Notes under the pieces: model-generated
What the model was told of the DNA's origin: nothing
What the model saw: only the letters and a program-made list of their open reading frames with translations
The model's database searches: none
Source of the DNA: Trichoplax sp. H2
Taxonomy: Eukaryota; Placozoa; Uniplacotomia; Trichoplacea
Assembly (NCBI GenBank): GCA_003344405.1
Contig: NOWV01000085.1
Span: 248,001-312,000 of the forward strand
Length of the DNA stretch: 64,000 nucleotides
Direction of reading: 5' to 3'
Part shown: positions 13,804 through 27,600 of the stretch, in pieces
Layout of the letters: every line of letters begins with the position of its first letter
Position numbering within the stretch: the first letter of the stretch is position 1
Translations under genes and position numbers: made by a program

Positions 13804-16800
13804 GAAAAATTCTCGTTTACAGTACGTTACGTATCGCGCATCCATACTGTATCCTGTTACCACGGTAGCATTTATTCCACCCACGACGATCCCTATCGGC
13901 TAGACTTGGCGTTAATTTTGACGATCAAATTTACAGTTTATCCTAACTTTGAAAGTTATTTCATCATTCATCGATTATGGCTACGGTTGTTAGGTGAGAA
14001 TACAACGGAATAGCACTACGCATAAATCAGTTATTTTCTGACCAGTTTGTTTCGATGTTTATTAGTAATTATTATAATCGAAGTTCCACAACAATATTTT
14101 ATTCTCTATCCAACTATCATGTTTATTGGTTAACAATAACTTTTAGATCAGAATAAGCAAAGTCCAATATATTTTATCATCACTCCTACTTATAGTATCA
14201 GCATCCTATACTAGTATTGCCTAACAATTCTACTCCATGCTAAAAATATTTTCCATCTCCATTTCTTAATTTTTCCCCCTTTCATGAAAATTCAACACTA
14301 ATTGACTCTGTATCCTATTACTTATTCAAATTTTTATCATTACTTCAACTAGTCAAAAAATGATATTTTCACACTACTTATATATTATACCACTTTCGTA
14401 CAATCACAGGCTTCGTAGCTAAAGCTGAACAATAAAATGAATTTTTTACTATATCATTTTTTAACCATTCCTACCCAAGAAAAATTTTAACATTGCTTTT
14501 TAGACTTTTACTTTTTTAATCCTGGTGTGATCGTTATGTAGTGTGTATGATACAATACAGAGTGTAGTGTATTTAGAATATACTGTAACTATATTCTACT
14601 CTTAAATATAGACATGTTGTATTGCTCTTATATTTAGACAGATCTGCAGTCCTCTTACTCTACATTCATATATAGACTACTGTATTTAGTTATTACGGTA
14701 CTCGCTGTTTTCTACAATCATCTGCTATTTTGTAACCTGTTATGGTATATGTTGTATCTAATTCCACAATCCTATTCTCTGCATGTGCTCTATCTTCAAA
14801 ACTATAAATACCGGCGATTTCTACCTCAGAGTTCATTAGCCTCTCAGTTAGTCTTCTAGTTAGTCTCTCACAGTCTAATACTTCTACTCGTTACTCACGA
14901 CAGCTTACACGCTGATCTACCGTAACTACCTCACTGTACTTCACCTTACTAACCTACAATAAAGCATAACTTTTATAAACCCTTTGTTGTAATAATTGTA
15001 AATGGCGACTAAATCTCAATCCTCTGAGATATCAAACCCTCCATCACACAGAGTATGCTCTCTTAACAATGCCCATTATAAAGTAATTACGATAACACGG
15101 CTTAACTATATTATAACTCGACTTCCACCTAATACAAACGTCATTATTGACCACTAGATACGGTTAAAGTTCGATAGTCCATCCGATATAAGGAGTTATT
15201 AAATAGATTGATCAATAAGAATAAGATCTTGTATTTTGGTTAAAATGCGTCCATTTTATCGTAGATGATATCTTGAAGATAAAACGACTTTGTCCAATAA
15301 GCTCAATTACATTCAAGTAGACGACGAGTATACCATTCATACACGGTTTACTCCTACTGATGTTTGTTTTATGCTAATCTAATATATCAACCATCTCTAT
15401 CTATACATGTATTTTTCCAACTACTAAATGCTACCCGACATCAAGATATGAGTACGCATAAATTTATTCGAAATTGATTGTGATGAAGGGAAATGAAATT
15501 ATAAACTGGATCAATATTGATCTCCTTTTATCATGGTAACGCCAAGCGATCGGGAATCTCATTCTTTTATTACACGTATATTCCAACTATATCGTGCTAG
15601 GTCTAGTCGTTGTCGCCTAAAACTCTAATAGATAGGATATTTAAAGCAGTGGTTGATTAAAGGAGAGAATTCATTACGTTTTTATTATATCTTCCTATTT
15701 TACGTATCTTATAAACGGGCACTTAAATTCTATCGGCTTGGATCATTCTCATACTACCATAAAAATATAATTAGATAGCGATCTTTAAAATGAGAATACA
15801 ATACATATGACAACGTGTGATATATACCAATCACGAAATTCCAAATTTTAGAAAAATAAGGGCTTTATTGAATCTTATACAAAGATTAGCTACACCAGCT
15901 CTACTTTAGCCGAATACTACTACTAAAGACTTCTAGAACGAACTAACAGAATAATCTAAAGTTGCATGCTTTTATACTTTCCGTAGCATTCGCAGCTACA
16001 ATCCGCATGGCAACCTTTTACCTTATTTTACACATAGTTAAATTATTCTTAGTAAGACTATTCTACTGCGGACCATCATTAATCCAATATGGATACGACT
16101 ACAGTACTTACATAGACATTATTCACACCAGCCAAAGTACAATGAATTAACCATATCCTAATATATGATTTACAGTTCTATTTTTACCTGTAGCCATATT
16201 AGTAACTCAACAGCTTACTAGTAGTATATAGTCATCTGTACTCTAGCATAGAGTCTCTACCACTACAATCTACAGTTACAGCTACCAAATATCTCTTAGG
16301 ATAAATATCTACCGTACATTATACTACACATGGCTAACAGTCTATAATCATAATACTAAGTTACATTACACATCGAAATATAATTAATTGTATAAAGGAT
16401 ATTGCTAACTGTTACTGCGAAAACTATCCTGTCCATCGTATTATTATTGAATTAAACGATAACGTAATGCATCCAGTTGGAGTAAATTCTAATACTGACT
16501 ACTGCGTATGCTATCAGTTCCATAATTAATCGTGTTACTTAAATATCGTTGATGGTCGTTCATTCATTTGACACATAGAATAGCTCACATTGATGACCGA
16601 ACGACGAGAACTATGATCCTCGAATAAATAAAAAATTAGTTAATAAAACGACTGGGTTATGCATAATTATCAATACTACCCCTATAAACTAGGTTGAGTC
16701 TACTATGTATAAGGTATATGTATATTCTTTATATAGCATCTAATATGGGTAAAATTTCAAATATTATTTTATGGTATCCATAAAGAACCAAATATTAGAA

Positions 16801-17122
16801 AATTGTAATTCTTTTTCCTAAATGATGACGTCTTCGTTTTTTTTCTCATGCTATCACATGCTATCATTTACAAATACTATTATCAAATGTATCGTTAATA
16901 ATGGTTAACATCATTGTCTATCATTATCTAGTATCTGTAGGCCATTTAAATGTTGTAATACCAAGTAAAAAAATACGGTGAAAGATCCATTCTTTGATTA
17001 AAAAATTATAACCTCTCGACGACGACATCAACATCGAGTTGATACAACGATAGCCAACCTAATCTATCGTTATCATTGGAGTCGTCGATAACCTATCATC
17101 TTCAACGTAAGTAAATCGCCTA
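13804..17122. other. Gene-poor stretch upstream of the opsin-like gene
   Basis: No exon chain or RNA gene was found apart from the weak module at 14525-15157. A 62-codon open frame at 15962-16150 (GCATGGCAACC region) is more C-rich than its surroundings but matches nothing recognised. Confidence 0.4.
14525..15157 (+). other. Possible LTR-like or promoter plus short-ORF module
   Basis: The order of signals recalls an LTR or a small transcription unit: TGTGATCGTTATG at 14525, TATAAATA at 14803-14810, repeated TCAGTTAGTC-type sequence after it, AATAAA at 14958-14963, then ATGGCGACTAAATC from 15002, which opens a 51-codon frame ending at 15157. TGGCGAC could also be read as a primer-binding-site-like start. 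Against an LTR: no CA end, no target-site duplication and no pol-like protein downstream were seen. Low confidence. Confidence 0.2.
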
Positions 17123-18349
17123 ATGAAGTACAATATCTCTAGCAGCCTTGACCGAAATGTCATACCATTATCTGTTGGCATTATTCAAGCTATATTATTA
17201 ATAATTATTTTCATTATTGGCCTTGTCGGTAATATTTTAGTCATAGTCGTGATCAAAAGGTACGAAATTAGTAGTTCACCGATAAATATACTCCTACTTA
17301 ATTTTGTATCCTGCGATATCTTATCATTATTTATTTTATATCCAATAACGATCATTGTCAAATTTGGCTTACCAGTCTATCCATTTGATAGTAGTTTCTG
17401 TAGTTTTGAAGGTTTCTTACGGCAGACTTGCAGCATTGTTACTATATTAACATTAACTGTAATTAGTGTTGGACGTTATGACGCTATCGTACCACCGGTT
17501 CATAAGCGTGATCATGTTATAACCCAACTTCGAGCTAAAATGTTTGTCGTATGGACATGGATTATTGCTTTTATATTCAGCTTTCCACCTATAGTTGGCT
17601 GGAATCATTACATATATGCAAGTGAATTTTCTTACTGCCTACCTCAATGCTTGCATTCAGATCGAAATCAATCCAATCAATCAACCATTCAATCTTCTCT
17701 CTTGTATGGTTATCTACTATATCCTCTCGTCTACAATTTACCATTACTTGTTATGATTCATAACTATTGTAATATATTTCGTGCTATACAAACTAAAACC
17801 GATCGATTACAGCAACGTCAAGGTTTTATTATACGCAAGCAGTCGAAATTTCTCTTCGAACTACGAACATGTAGGATTATGTTTACAATAACTGCATTTA
17901 TTATGGTACTAATGTATCCATACATCTTGTCACGTCAAGCTTGTTTTATTTCAGTTGGTGTTAATGATACCTTTGCATCAGGTGATGCCTATAGCATTAT
18001 TATGTCATTTCTGGGTGTTTTAACGATGGCTGCACCAGCAGTGACACCTGCGATTCTACCATTAATGCATCGACGATTTAAACGAGAATTTTACGGTATT
18101 TTATGTAGTTGGACCCGTTCACATAAAATCCAGCCCTTAATTTATTATGTTAAGGCTGAAACTGACGAACATTTAATACGTAGTATCGATGGCTATATAA
18201 AACGCAATGAACAGAGAGATAATAAGCATCGTATACCGCAAGATCTGCAAGAAAAGCCAGCTAATGTGCAAGCATGGTCGGGTTTTAGCTTTAGCGATGT
18301 TGTAACTAGAGATGTTCGACAACATAACTTAGAAAATCATGGCTCTTAA
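17123..18349 (+). CDS. Opsin-like class A GPCR lacking the retinal lysine (placopsin-like), intronless
   Basis: 408 residues with seven hydrophobic helices. Family marks: GN at 36-37 (TM1), Asp65 in TM2, Cys93 and Cys172 for the TM3-ECL2 disulphide, GW at 159-160, PY at 266-267 in TM6. Similarity to vertebrate rhodopsin is position-exact in places: CSFEGF (93-98) against CNLEGF, with Glu96 at the counterion position, and the GW-to-Cys spacing of ECL2 is identical (12). In TM7, TPAIL replaces NPxxY and Met302 stands where the Schiff-base lysine (296 in bovine rhodopsin) should be, so it cannot bind retinal in the usual way. The DRY motif is GRY (117-119) and the TM6 tryptophan is Met264. N-glycosylation sequons lie at Asn4 and in ECL2 (Asn182, Asn185). 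The C-tail is long and polar. Ligand unknown. Confidence 0.88.
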   Translation: MKYNISSSLDRNVIPLSVGIIQAILLIIIFIIGLVGNILVIVVIKRYEISSSPINILLLNFVSCDILSLFILYPITIIVKFGLPVYPFDSSFCSFEGFLRQTCSIVTILTLTVISVGRYDAIVPPVHKRDHVITQLRAKMFVVWTWIIAFIFSFPPIVGWNHYIYASEFSYCLPQCLHSDRNQSNQSTIQSSLLYGYLLYPLVYNLPLLVMIHNYCNIFRAIQTKTDRLQQRQGFIIRKQSKFLFELRTCRIMFTITAFIMVLMYPYILSRQACFISVGVNDTFASGDAYSIIMSFLGVLTMAAPAVTPAILPLMHRRFKREFYGILCSWTRSHKIQPLIYYVKAETDEHLIRSIDGYIKRNEQRDNKHRIPQDLQEKPANVQAWSGFSFSDVVTRDVRQHNLENHGS

Positions 18350-21300
18350 TCCAGCTAGGTTACTCACCTATAGAACAAAATTGTGAACAGGCTACAACAG
18401 AAAGGTTTGTACTTCCTTCATTGTACCAGTACACGGATACACGGTAAAAAAGTTACTGAACCTCTGACAGGTCTATCAAATGGTAATACTATCTGTTAAA
18501 TGAGCACATTATCGTAAACCGTCAGCAAAGCGACGGGAGTTTGCACTAGTGTATATGAATTAAGATTAAAATGCCAATTAAGGAGGTTGATCAATTTGAT
18601 GACCTTATTATAGGTCTAATTTCATCAATGAATTTGTATCAGGAATTGAATATCTTTAAAGTATAGCGATAATTTAGAAAACAATATTAAAGAAAAGTTA
18701 TCTATGTGGAATGTTATGAAAAAGATGAGATAAATTGATTTATAGTATGATGTAGCTAGCAATCGAACTTTGTAATTAGTTATTACTTAATTGTTATAGC
18801 ATGTAATAATTGAATTCTGAAACTCTGTAGATGTAGAATTATCTAAACAAGTTGTATACTTTATAGCATCGTTTCCTGTACAAAATTAATAAGCGTTCGT
18901 GGATGACATTTAAAGAGCAAATAGAATTAAATATGAATGTAAGGAAGATATAGAAAAATGTTGTCAGATTAGCTTACTGCTCTATTCAGAAAGATATAAG
19001 AGTTAGCTAAGTCGAAATGGTGGTCGTAGTATAAACTTTCAAGCACTTACAACTAAAAATTAAAAATTACAAAATATTTAGATTATTTTTTTATCACATC
19101 CATCTACTTGAGCAACTGTATAGTATATGAATTTTATATTCTATCTTTTTTGTAACATAAACAATTATTTAATCCTAACCTTGTTAATGTTTAAAATCTG
19201 CTACGATAACCTTTACAAATATTTTTAATTGCTTGTTATTGAAAAAATATTTCAGCTTCAAAAAATCAAATTTGATTGCACGCTTATACTAGTGTATATA
19301 AACACAAAATTCTTCACTAATGCCTGTGTATTTCATTGACTTGCAACAGCAATCAAAGCGTTAATCATAGAATCAAGACCATCGGTATGACACCGGTACT
19401 TCGTTTCATTTAAGTTATTGTGAGTTAGCTATAGTCGTACTTTGAATCAGAGTCCTGTATATCAGTCAGACGATGACCCATAACCTGACCCGTTTAAAGC
19501 AGAATTACTTGTCGTTGCTAACGACATTAATTTTACTTCTTGATCGAAAGATTATTAGCTAACTTTTAGATTAAGATAGTCAATGAGATTGTACGAGTAC
19601 ATAAGTTATTAAGTTCAATCAAATGTGATTATTCAGAATGAAATGAAACTAATGTCTGCAACTATGTCGCTATAGGAGTTGTTAGATCGACAATACCGTA
19701 CAATATGCATATTTACTATCTCGAACAAACAAATATAGTTTACTTGCGAACCTGATCAAGATCTAAAGCTTAGTCAAGCCATGTACAATCTCATGTAGTA
19801 AAATGTTTATATGATAACGATAGACATCGTACCATGATAAATTAATGTGTCCATTCTTAGTATGCGAGTATTATACAAATATATTTATAATAGGTAGACT
19901 ATTCGTTGCAAAAATACCCTTATGGAGAGTTACATTATATTTTCGTTATATTTCATAATTACATTCATAAACAAATATATTAATTAGATATGATTGTACT
20001 ATCTATATGTTATAACTATATTACTAACGTTAAAATAAAATTGTAATTACACCTTAATTCTACTGTAGAAATAGCTCAGTAAAATTACTTTGTACGGGAT
20101 AAAAGTTATACTGACAATGCAAAATTTCGGTAATTCTCGTTTCTAGAATAGGATGACATTAAATCAATTAATTATTGAAATTGCTTATTCTATTAACAAT
20201 TTTATAGCACAGACCTTGCTCGTTGAAAGATTTTTTATTCTTTATAGAAATATAGAGGATGCAGATGTAACTACTTAGCATTCATCTTATACATCGAATT
20301 AATTTTAGATTGCTTGTTCTCTTTAACGTTCTATAATCACTTTATATTCGTAATACATGAATACAGAGGCCAGAGTTACAATCAAGTATTATTATTTCCA
20401 TGAATTATCTTTAACATCTTGTCTTAGACCTATTCAATTAATTGAATTTGTTCCAATTTATTCTACGATGTGCATTGATATCCATCACTGGATAGCTTGT
20501 AGTCTCTACTTTGTTCCAATTAATTATATTAACTAATCGTGGCAGTTAGCTCAAATCTTATTTCTGAATTATTTCTTCTATTTTCCTTATAAAGTCCAGT
20601 CCTAAAACATATCAACCGTGATAATATTTAATCTGACTGTCCCTTGCGGTAATGGTATGGTCCTTGATATTAAAGATTTGCTGAAGGGTAGATACTCCGA
20701 AAGGACGAGGAAACTTGTTAGTATTCATGCCTCCATAGTTGAACACTTAAACTAGGAAAGTTTAAAATTTAATTACAGCCATAAGGTTACAATTTAAGAA
20801 ATATTATCGATTAAATTAGTATATAGTCAATCTGAAGACCAGACTTATTAAATAACAAACAAGGATTAAGATATGACGCTAAGTGACGAAATTCAAAGGA
20901 CATCTGCTTGAATTAATCAACGCATATTAGAATTAAGGTGAATACGACAAGTATGCAGTAGCATACTCTGCATAAGTAAAAATCAATTCAGAATACGGTC
21001 AATAAAAGGTTGTTAAATATTGTCTAGCAATTATTACAACCGCTAACGAAACATACGGCTAAAGATATTAGTAAAGATTCAAAAACTTTTTATAGAAATT
21101 TAAAAATTGATGGTTGAAACCCCTTCTGCCTGACTGACAGTTTAAGTTATTAAAAGTAATAATTTTACTAATTTATTAAAGTACTACGAGTTCTATCGAA
21201 TTCAGGTCTTCTTCAATTCTGAATTACAATTAAAATACTGCTAGCCAAATTGGTTTGCTCTCATGTGAATAATCAAGGAAATGTCTTTTTACGACGCATA

Positions 21301-24300
21301 TATGTCTCCTTATTAATGCCAATTGTAAAATAAAACGTGTCTTTGTCGCAGAATTTTGAACATCAAGCCGACTCAATTGCGGTGTTAAATTACAGCTTTC
21401 AGCTTTTATTGTACTAATTATGATTATAGCTTACAACTCATTTTACGATTTCCGGAATCTCGTATCGATTATGAAATTTCATTTAATATAGGAAAATAAA
21501 AAAAATATGTTGAAACTAAACGATTTTAATCATTATCGACCGGCAAAAACCTGTCATTTCTTTCACCATAACTAAAATGTTCTACAGACAGCTATCGCCA
21601 TTGTCACGACCATAATCTAATTTTCTCTCCCTCCAACCATAATATTAGTAGGAACTATAATCTGAAAATAATTTGATTAATTTTCTAGTTAATCACATAT
21701 GTAATTTCGATTTCACTGGAAGAGCATGGGAAATCAGCTTTCTTAGGTTTGATATTCATTATAAATGCTAATTGTATAGTTTTCTCTAGACTTATCCAAT
21801 TTGCTTTCATTTATGTATTGAAGTGTGTAGTGAATCTACTCGGTTATAAGACAAAAGTAGATTACAGATTTAATTACACTATGATTACATGATGATAACA
21901 TCGATAAATGTTTTCAATAAATGGCATTTTTAATAGCCCCAAGTATACCATTAATAAATGGCAGGATATCTATTTCACATTCTTCTCGCTCCAGTTTATC
22001 ATCGCATTATCGATTTAATAAGTAAATTTTTTATTTGAAAATAAATCTAATAAATAAAATTAGTCTCTAGTAGACAACGGGTATTAGTTAGGTTTATTAT
22101 TCTGTACATGAAGTTATGCAATCAAATAGTTTGTATAGGTTGTATTGTCACATCAATAATGTCGTCTTCGTTTGACTGATTGAGGATAATTAGGTATAAA
22201 TTCGAATTACTAGTTAAATTACATTTTTCATTTCTATAACAGAAGATAGATCTTTAGGCAATTCAAAGATAGGAGACAAAAGTAACAAATTTTATTTGAT
22301 CATTAAATTGAATAAAAACGTACAGTATATCAATAGGAGACGTCTAATAGGTACTAGAAGTACACCAACTATGTCGCCAGGACAGATCAATTTTTTATTA
22401 TTGACACTACAGTCTAATAAAATATGGAGTACGTGGCTATTTAATATTTCAATTGAGATGAAAGAATTACCGCTGCAGTAGATCAAAAACGCCGATGCCA
22501 ATAAATGCAAATGATGTATATGCTGTTATTTACATTCAAGACTATTGAAAGCCGACTTTAATTTGAACCGACATTATTAAGTAACAATAGGAGTGTTCCT
22601 AACACGGTAATAATTCCCTTTCATCTTACATATGATCTACATAATTGCATGATGTGCGATATACTAATCAAAATGAATACATATTCCGATTATAGAGTTC
22701 CTATACTGTCTAAGGATCAACTAACAAATAGCCGGTTTCGTAACTATTTTAATAATCGATACAAAATTGAGATTGAATATTAAACATGCATTCCTCTCGA
22801 TAATACTTCCACCTCGAGTTCTTAATTGCGTTTAGTCGTATTTACTCAATATTGCTTTATCTTTAATTTGCTTAATCTGATGCCTAAACCTAATTATAGT
22901 TTTAGGTGATAGGTGAAATAGATTCAAATAACCCATAACATCATTCGAATAATGAAGAACAATGAAGAATTGTCTCAATAAAATGATACCGCTATGATCA
23001 TAACAGGATGAATAGTTTATTGTTTCTTATAGCATAAGGGCAACAAACGCATGCCATGACTACAGTTAGTGTAGTTTTACTTACGAATCGTGATACATGT
23101 ACAAAAAGTTTGCAGGGATCATGATCGAAGGGAAGCAAATTTCATTAATAATTAGTTGATTATATTGATGATTAACTCGTAAAGTATTTATTTCAAGCCA
23201 TATACCATAGCAAGACTTAATACAATCATATCATGATCAATGCTACTTGGTCCTAACAATTCCATACAACTCTTTTTAAATTCATAGAAATCATTTTCAT
23301 GTTGTCTTGTAGAAGAGAGATCGGAGGGAGAGGGAAATTTATTTGAGGCGTTAACTGAATAAATAGAGCGTATAAATAGATTTCTCTTCAAAGGTTTTTT
23401 TTAACATTATTTGAAATGTCTCAAGTTGTACGTACTATTTCATTCCATCTATCTTTTTGAAACATGAAATATCATACTTGATTCATAGATGTAATAAATT
23501 ATAATAATAGCTCGAGAAACTAGTTGAAATTTTAACTATTAAATTAATGGTTAGTTCTTGCATTAGTATTATGTAAAAATGATGATAATATCCAACTTGA
23601 AAACGTATCATGTTTGATACTACAAGAAATCATACAATTCTGTTCATTTATCCAAGTTAACACCTCCCAGACAATGATTATAAATATGACCGATTAGACA
23701 TAAAAGATGCCGCTCGAGCCCATCATATCAATACTTGATAATGTGATTTCAATAGAAACTCTACCCTCAGTTCACAGGTAATCGCTATTCCTTGATGTTT
23801 TATAGCGTCCATCGTATAAATTAAAGTTAAAATTTCAAGATTTCCACTTCTGGGCGATGATATCATGATAATCAAGCCATCCAATCGATTTAAATGCATT
23901 AATTTGTTTTCTTTACTTCTGAATAACTACTTTATTAATGTAAACAGGATTAGACTATTTTTATCCACTATACTCAGTGACAACCCTATTACTGTAAATG
24001 ATGCATAAGCAATAAGATTTAGTTTTATCATCTAAACAGGATTAGACTATTTTTATCCACTATACTCAGTGACAACCCTATTACTGTAAATGATGCATAA
24101 GCAATAAGATTTAGTTTTTATCATCTTGATCCAAATTGATGTGTAGTCATATCATTTCTTTCGTAAACATCTACAGTGGATCGATGAAAAATTTCACGTA
24201 GGGTATGGATTATTTTTGTACGCGTTGTCCTGTTGATTGTTGTGTATTGAAATGAGTGAACTTATTATGTTTTAATGTCAATCAAACAAGAAAATGACCA

Positions 24301-24686
24301 AAAAATGAATTAAATAATAATGTTAATTCGATGTCTTTGTTTATATTTATTATCTTCCCCCTTGATCATTCAATCAGCTCGTTGAAACTTAAGTAAAGAA
24401 TTAATTCCAGGGGCATGATATAAAAGTCCCGATATCGAATTCGTTGCATCACTTTACATTACATCGATTATAGCGCAAGCAAGTCACTACATATTTTTTT
24501 ACTCGAAGTGTTTCACTTTTTCAAGCTGATAAGATAATTATCAAGTCCGATCGATACTATTCATACCGATTTCCTGATTGCATCTGAACTGAATAAGGAA
24601 GTTAATCATTTAACTTAGAAAAATTAATACCATCGTCAATTTTTCAATTATCCAATCTAGCGGCTCACAAGCTAAAGACAGGCAAA
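18350..24686. other. Noncoding spacer between the GPCR and VIT genes
   Basis: AT-rich, stops in all frames. Paired short frames at 22292-22510 mirror each other on both strands and look accidental. A minus-strand frame at 23188-23391 could be a terminal exon but could not be linked to others. The only clear structure is the 92-bp duplication at 23941-24125. Confidence 0.45.
23941..24125. repeat. 92-bp direct tandem duplication, nearly perfect
   Basis: The block 23941-24032 (starting TAAACAGGATTAGACTATTT) is repeated at 24033-24125 (same start). The only difference seen is one extra T in the run of the final AGTTTTATCATC. It lies in noncoding DNA about 560 bases upstream of the VIT gene start. 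The near-identity points to a recent replication-slippage or unequal-exchange event, or to an assembly artefact. Confidence 0.97.
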
Positions 24687-27600
24687 ATGATGAAATGTTT
24701 TGCAGTTGAATTGCAAGCTAACGAATATCTTGGCAATAAACTGGTTGTGGAAAGAGTTAGATGTGAATGCCAATTGTTGGGTACAGTTTGTAGAGTTCGA
24801 TTGGTACAAACTTTTATTAACAAGGGGCAAGCACCCATCCAAACGGCTTACATAAGTTGCTTACGAAATGATATTTCAATTTGCGAATTTTCTTCGTATA
24901 ATTCCTCAACACGGCAATACTTATCATCCAGAGCATTGGAAAAAAATACTTTCGATCGAGGTAAGCTGCATACTGCTTTATCCAGATTTAATAAACTCCA
25001 CAAGAAATATATGCATCTACAGAAAAATGTAATTATTACAGTATTAGATGATGCATAGTACACATTGGTAAATTGTTGCACTAAATGTTAGGAGTCTTCT
25101 ACACAGTCTGGTAATTTAAGGCTAAATTGAAGTGATGTTGAAAATTATAGAAAAGTTCCTTCAAAATCTTTGAAACAGCTCAAAATTAAATATAAATTGA
25201 ACCGTTGCATTTTAGACATAAACCACATCATTTTCGATTTGATTAATATCGTAATATCTCGGCTACTGCCATATTGACCAGATCATATGTGAATTAGTCT
25301 TGCTACTTCCATTTATGGATTAGTTTATCAAATATCTTAATCATTGATAATTGTATTAAGAATTGATCACTTTATCACACTATGTACCGGTATTTCAAGT
25401 AGTTAATCATCTTGATACGTGGATCAAATTCAAAATTACTTACCGTGCGTTACATTTCATATAATCACTACCTCTAATAGCAAATATATACAGTTATATT
25501 TACAAATAATCCTATTAAATCTGCACATTTGAAAGCATTTACTTTGCCTTCCTATGTCAAATTTATTTAATCGGCTCTTTTTATTCGTCATTCCTTTCCT
25601 ATAGACTTTGATTAGTATAGTAAAATAGCAATGTGTGTATTGACTTCCGCATTGACAAGGGGCAACTGTTATACTACATATTTGCATAATTCTGCGGTAC
25701 AAAACAACAGCAGCCATTTACATACATCAACATATATACTGCATATTAATGGATAGTAAGTCTACAATAGCTGCTTCTCCTTCATGATTGTCAATATATA
25801 ATGTAATTTAGCTTTTCATTATAAAATTTCATATTATCTCCTCCTGATTGACTTCATTCAAATGATAGTCTATTATATGATAATTATTGTTCACGTTGAT
25901 TAAAGCATGTATTGTCTATATAGGATTCTCCTGGCTACATAACGATGAACAGTTAATAAAAAAATTGGAAAAAGTGTTCGATTGTTCTTCCTTCGGTCAG
26001 CTTTTTACGGCCCAAGTAAGTTCCAACTAAATTGTTATCATACTCTATATATGCTAGTGTATGCATTCAATAAGTATGAAATCCTTTCTAGTCAATTAGC
26101 TATATAGTATGACTAGTTATACAGTAGATTCAAGCCTTTTCGAGCTATTTTTAATTCGTCCTTTCTTAACGATCCACTAATAATATTCGAACTGACATAT
26201 TTAAGTACTTGCTTCAATTTATTATAATGTCTTGATCCATGCGATATAAATCTAATTATACGTGTGTATTATTATTTCTTATTGTGGTCGAAGGCTTCCA
26301 CTATTCAGTCCTTAATTTGTTGCTTCAAAATTGCAGCTACTGCATTGTTTAATAATATAAAATATAGCCAGTAACTTAATATACTGTAGAGCAAACTTAA
26401 TCAAGATTAATATCATAAGCAAGAGGGCAGTGCATAGTTTGTAACCTTACTCTGGCTTAATGTGAGTCACCACGTCGCCTTATGCAAAATAGAATCACGA
26501 CTTGGTTAGAAAATAACCTCAAATCTCTGACCTTAATGAAATCACCTCTTAATATATTTTTAATTACTCTTCAATAAAAAAAGATCTTAATTTATGCTAA
26601 AATCAAGGCATAGGCTTCAACGTTTAATCGAGTTTTGAAGATTACTTTCAAATGCCTATAATCATCATTTGTAGTAATGTTAATTTTATATTCTCTTACA
26701 TGCTCGGTAGTTAGCGGATAAGATTTATAAATTTGTAATAATGAATCATCCAATTCGAATTTTCAATGTCTTATTGATGAGTTGGAATATAGTTAAATGA
26801 TTAATTGTTAAAACTTAAAGGTAATAAAGTTGTTATTTAAGAGCTGTCAACGTGAATTAATATTATTCTTCTTCGTCATGTTTATATTAGACTGGCAGCG
26901 TAAATGGTGGAGAATGCATTGATGTTAGCTTAACTTACGTCACCGAATGCCGTGTTAAAAATAACGAGATTAAATTTACTCCACCTAAAATTGTTAATAA
27001 TTATTGCGATGAAGATCCCTTCCACTATGACATTGATATTGACCTGTTACAACCCTTAAGAATATCTAATATTGTCTCACCTACTCATGATATTGCAGTA
27101 AGTAATATACATATGCGTATTGCATTGCATCATAGTAATGACGATATTATCTCTACCTTTAGCTTGTGTTTATTCAGGAGATTACTGTTTACACTATTTA
27201 TGCGGTAGTGAAATCATTTTTCTCATCCATACTGATAGAAATGTGGAAGTGATCAGACACACTGTCTCGATAAAATGAGATAAATCTTCTACTAGATTAT
27301 TTTATAGAGTAAATAATTTTCGATATCACGTATGCACGTTTGCCTGTGCAATCGATGCTGACAGTATCATTAGGCTCATAGATGTCTACGGTATAAGATT
27401 GATTTATCAGCGGCTAATTTTAGAATAAATTAATAATCTCAACAGACAAAATTTTACAATGGAGTAACTCGGATCGTTGTTGACTATCAGCAGCCGAAAA
27501 ATTGTGGCCAAGACATCCTACTCCAATACGAAGAGGAAGAATTGCCTAATAGTGGACATTATCCCAACGTTCTACTATGCGCTAATGGTGGCGAAGAGTC

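Noticed and set aside
15962-16150. C-rich frame that looked like a mitochondrial insertion
   Set aside because: No match to a remembered mitochondrial gene could be sustained over more than a few residues.
22292-22510. Overlapping open frames on both strands
   Set aside because: Both are short, overlap each other antiparallel, and match no family; typical of chance in AT-rich DNA.
23188-23391. Minus-strand 67-codon open frame as a terminal exon
   Set aside because: It opens on a non-ATG codon and no upstream exon with matching phase could be placed; left out as a gene.
25457-25717. Minus-strand 86-codon frame inside intron 1 of the VIT gene
   Set aside because: Cys-rich by chance, no family, no splice context; treated as noise.
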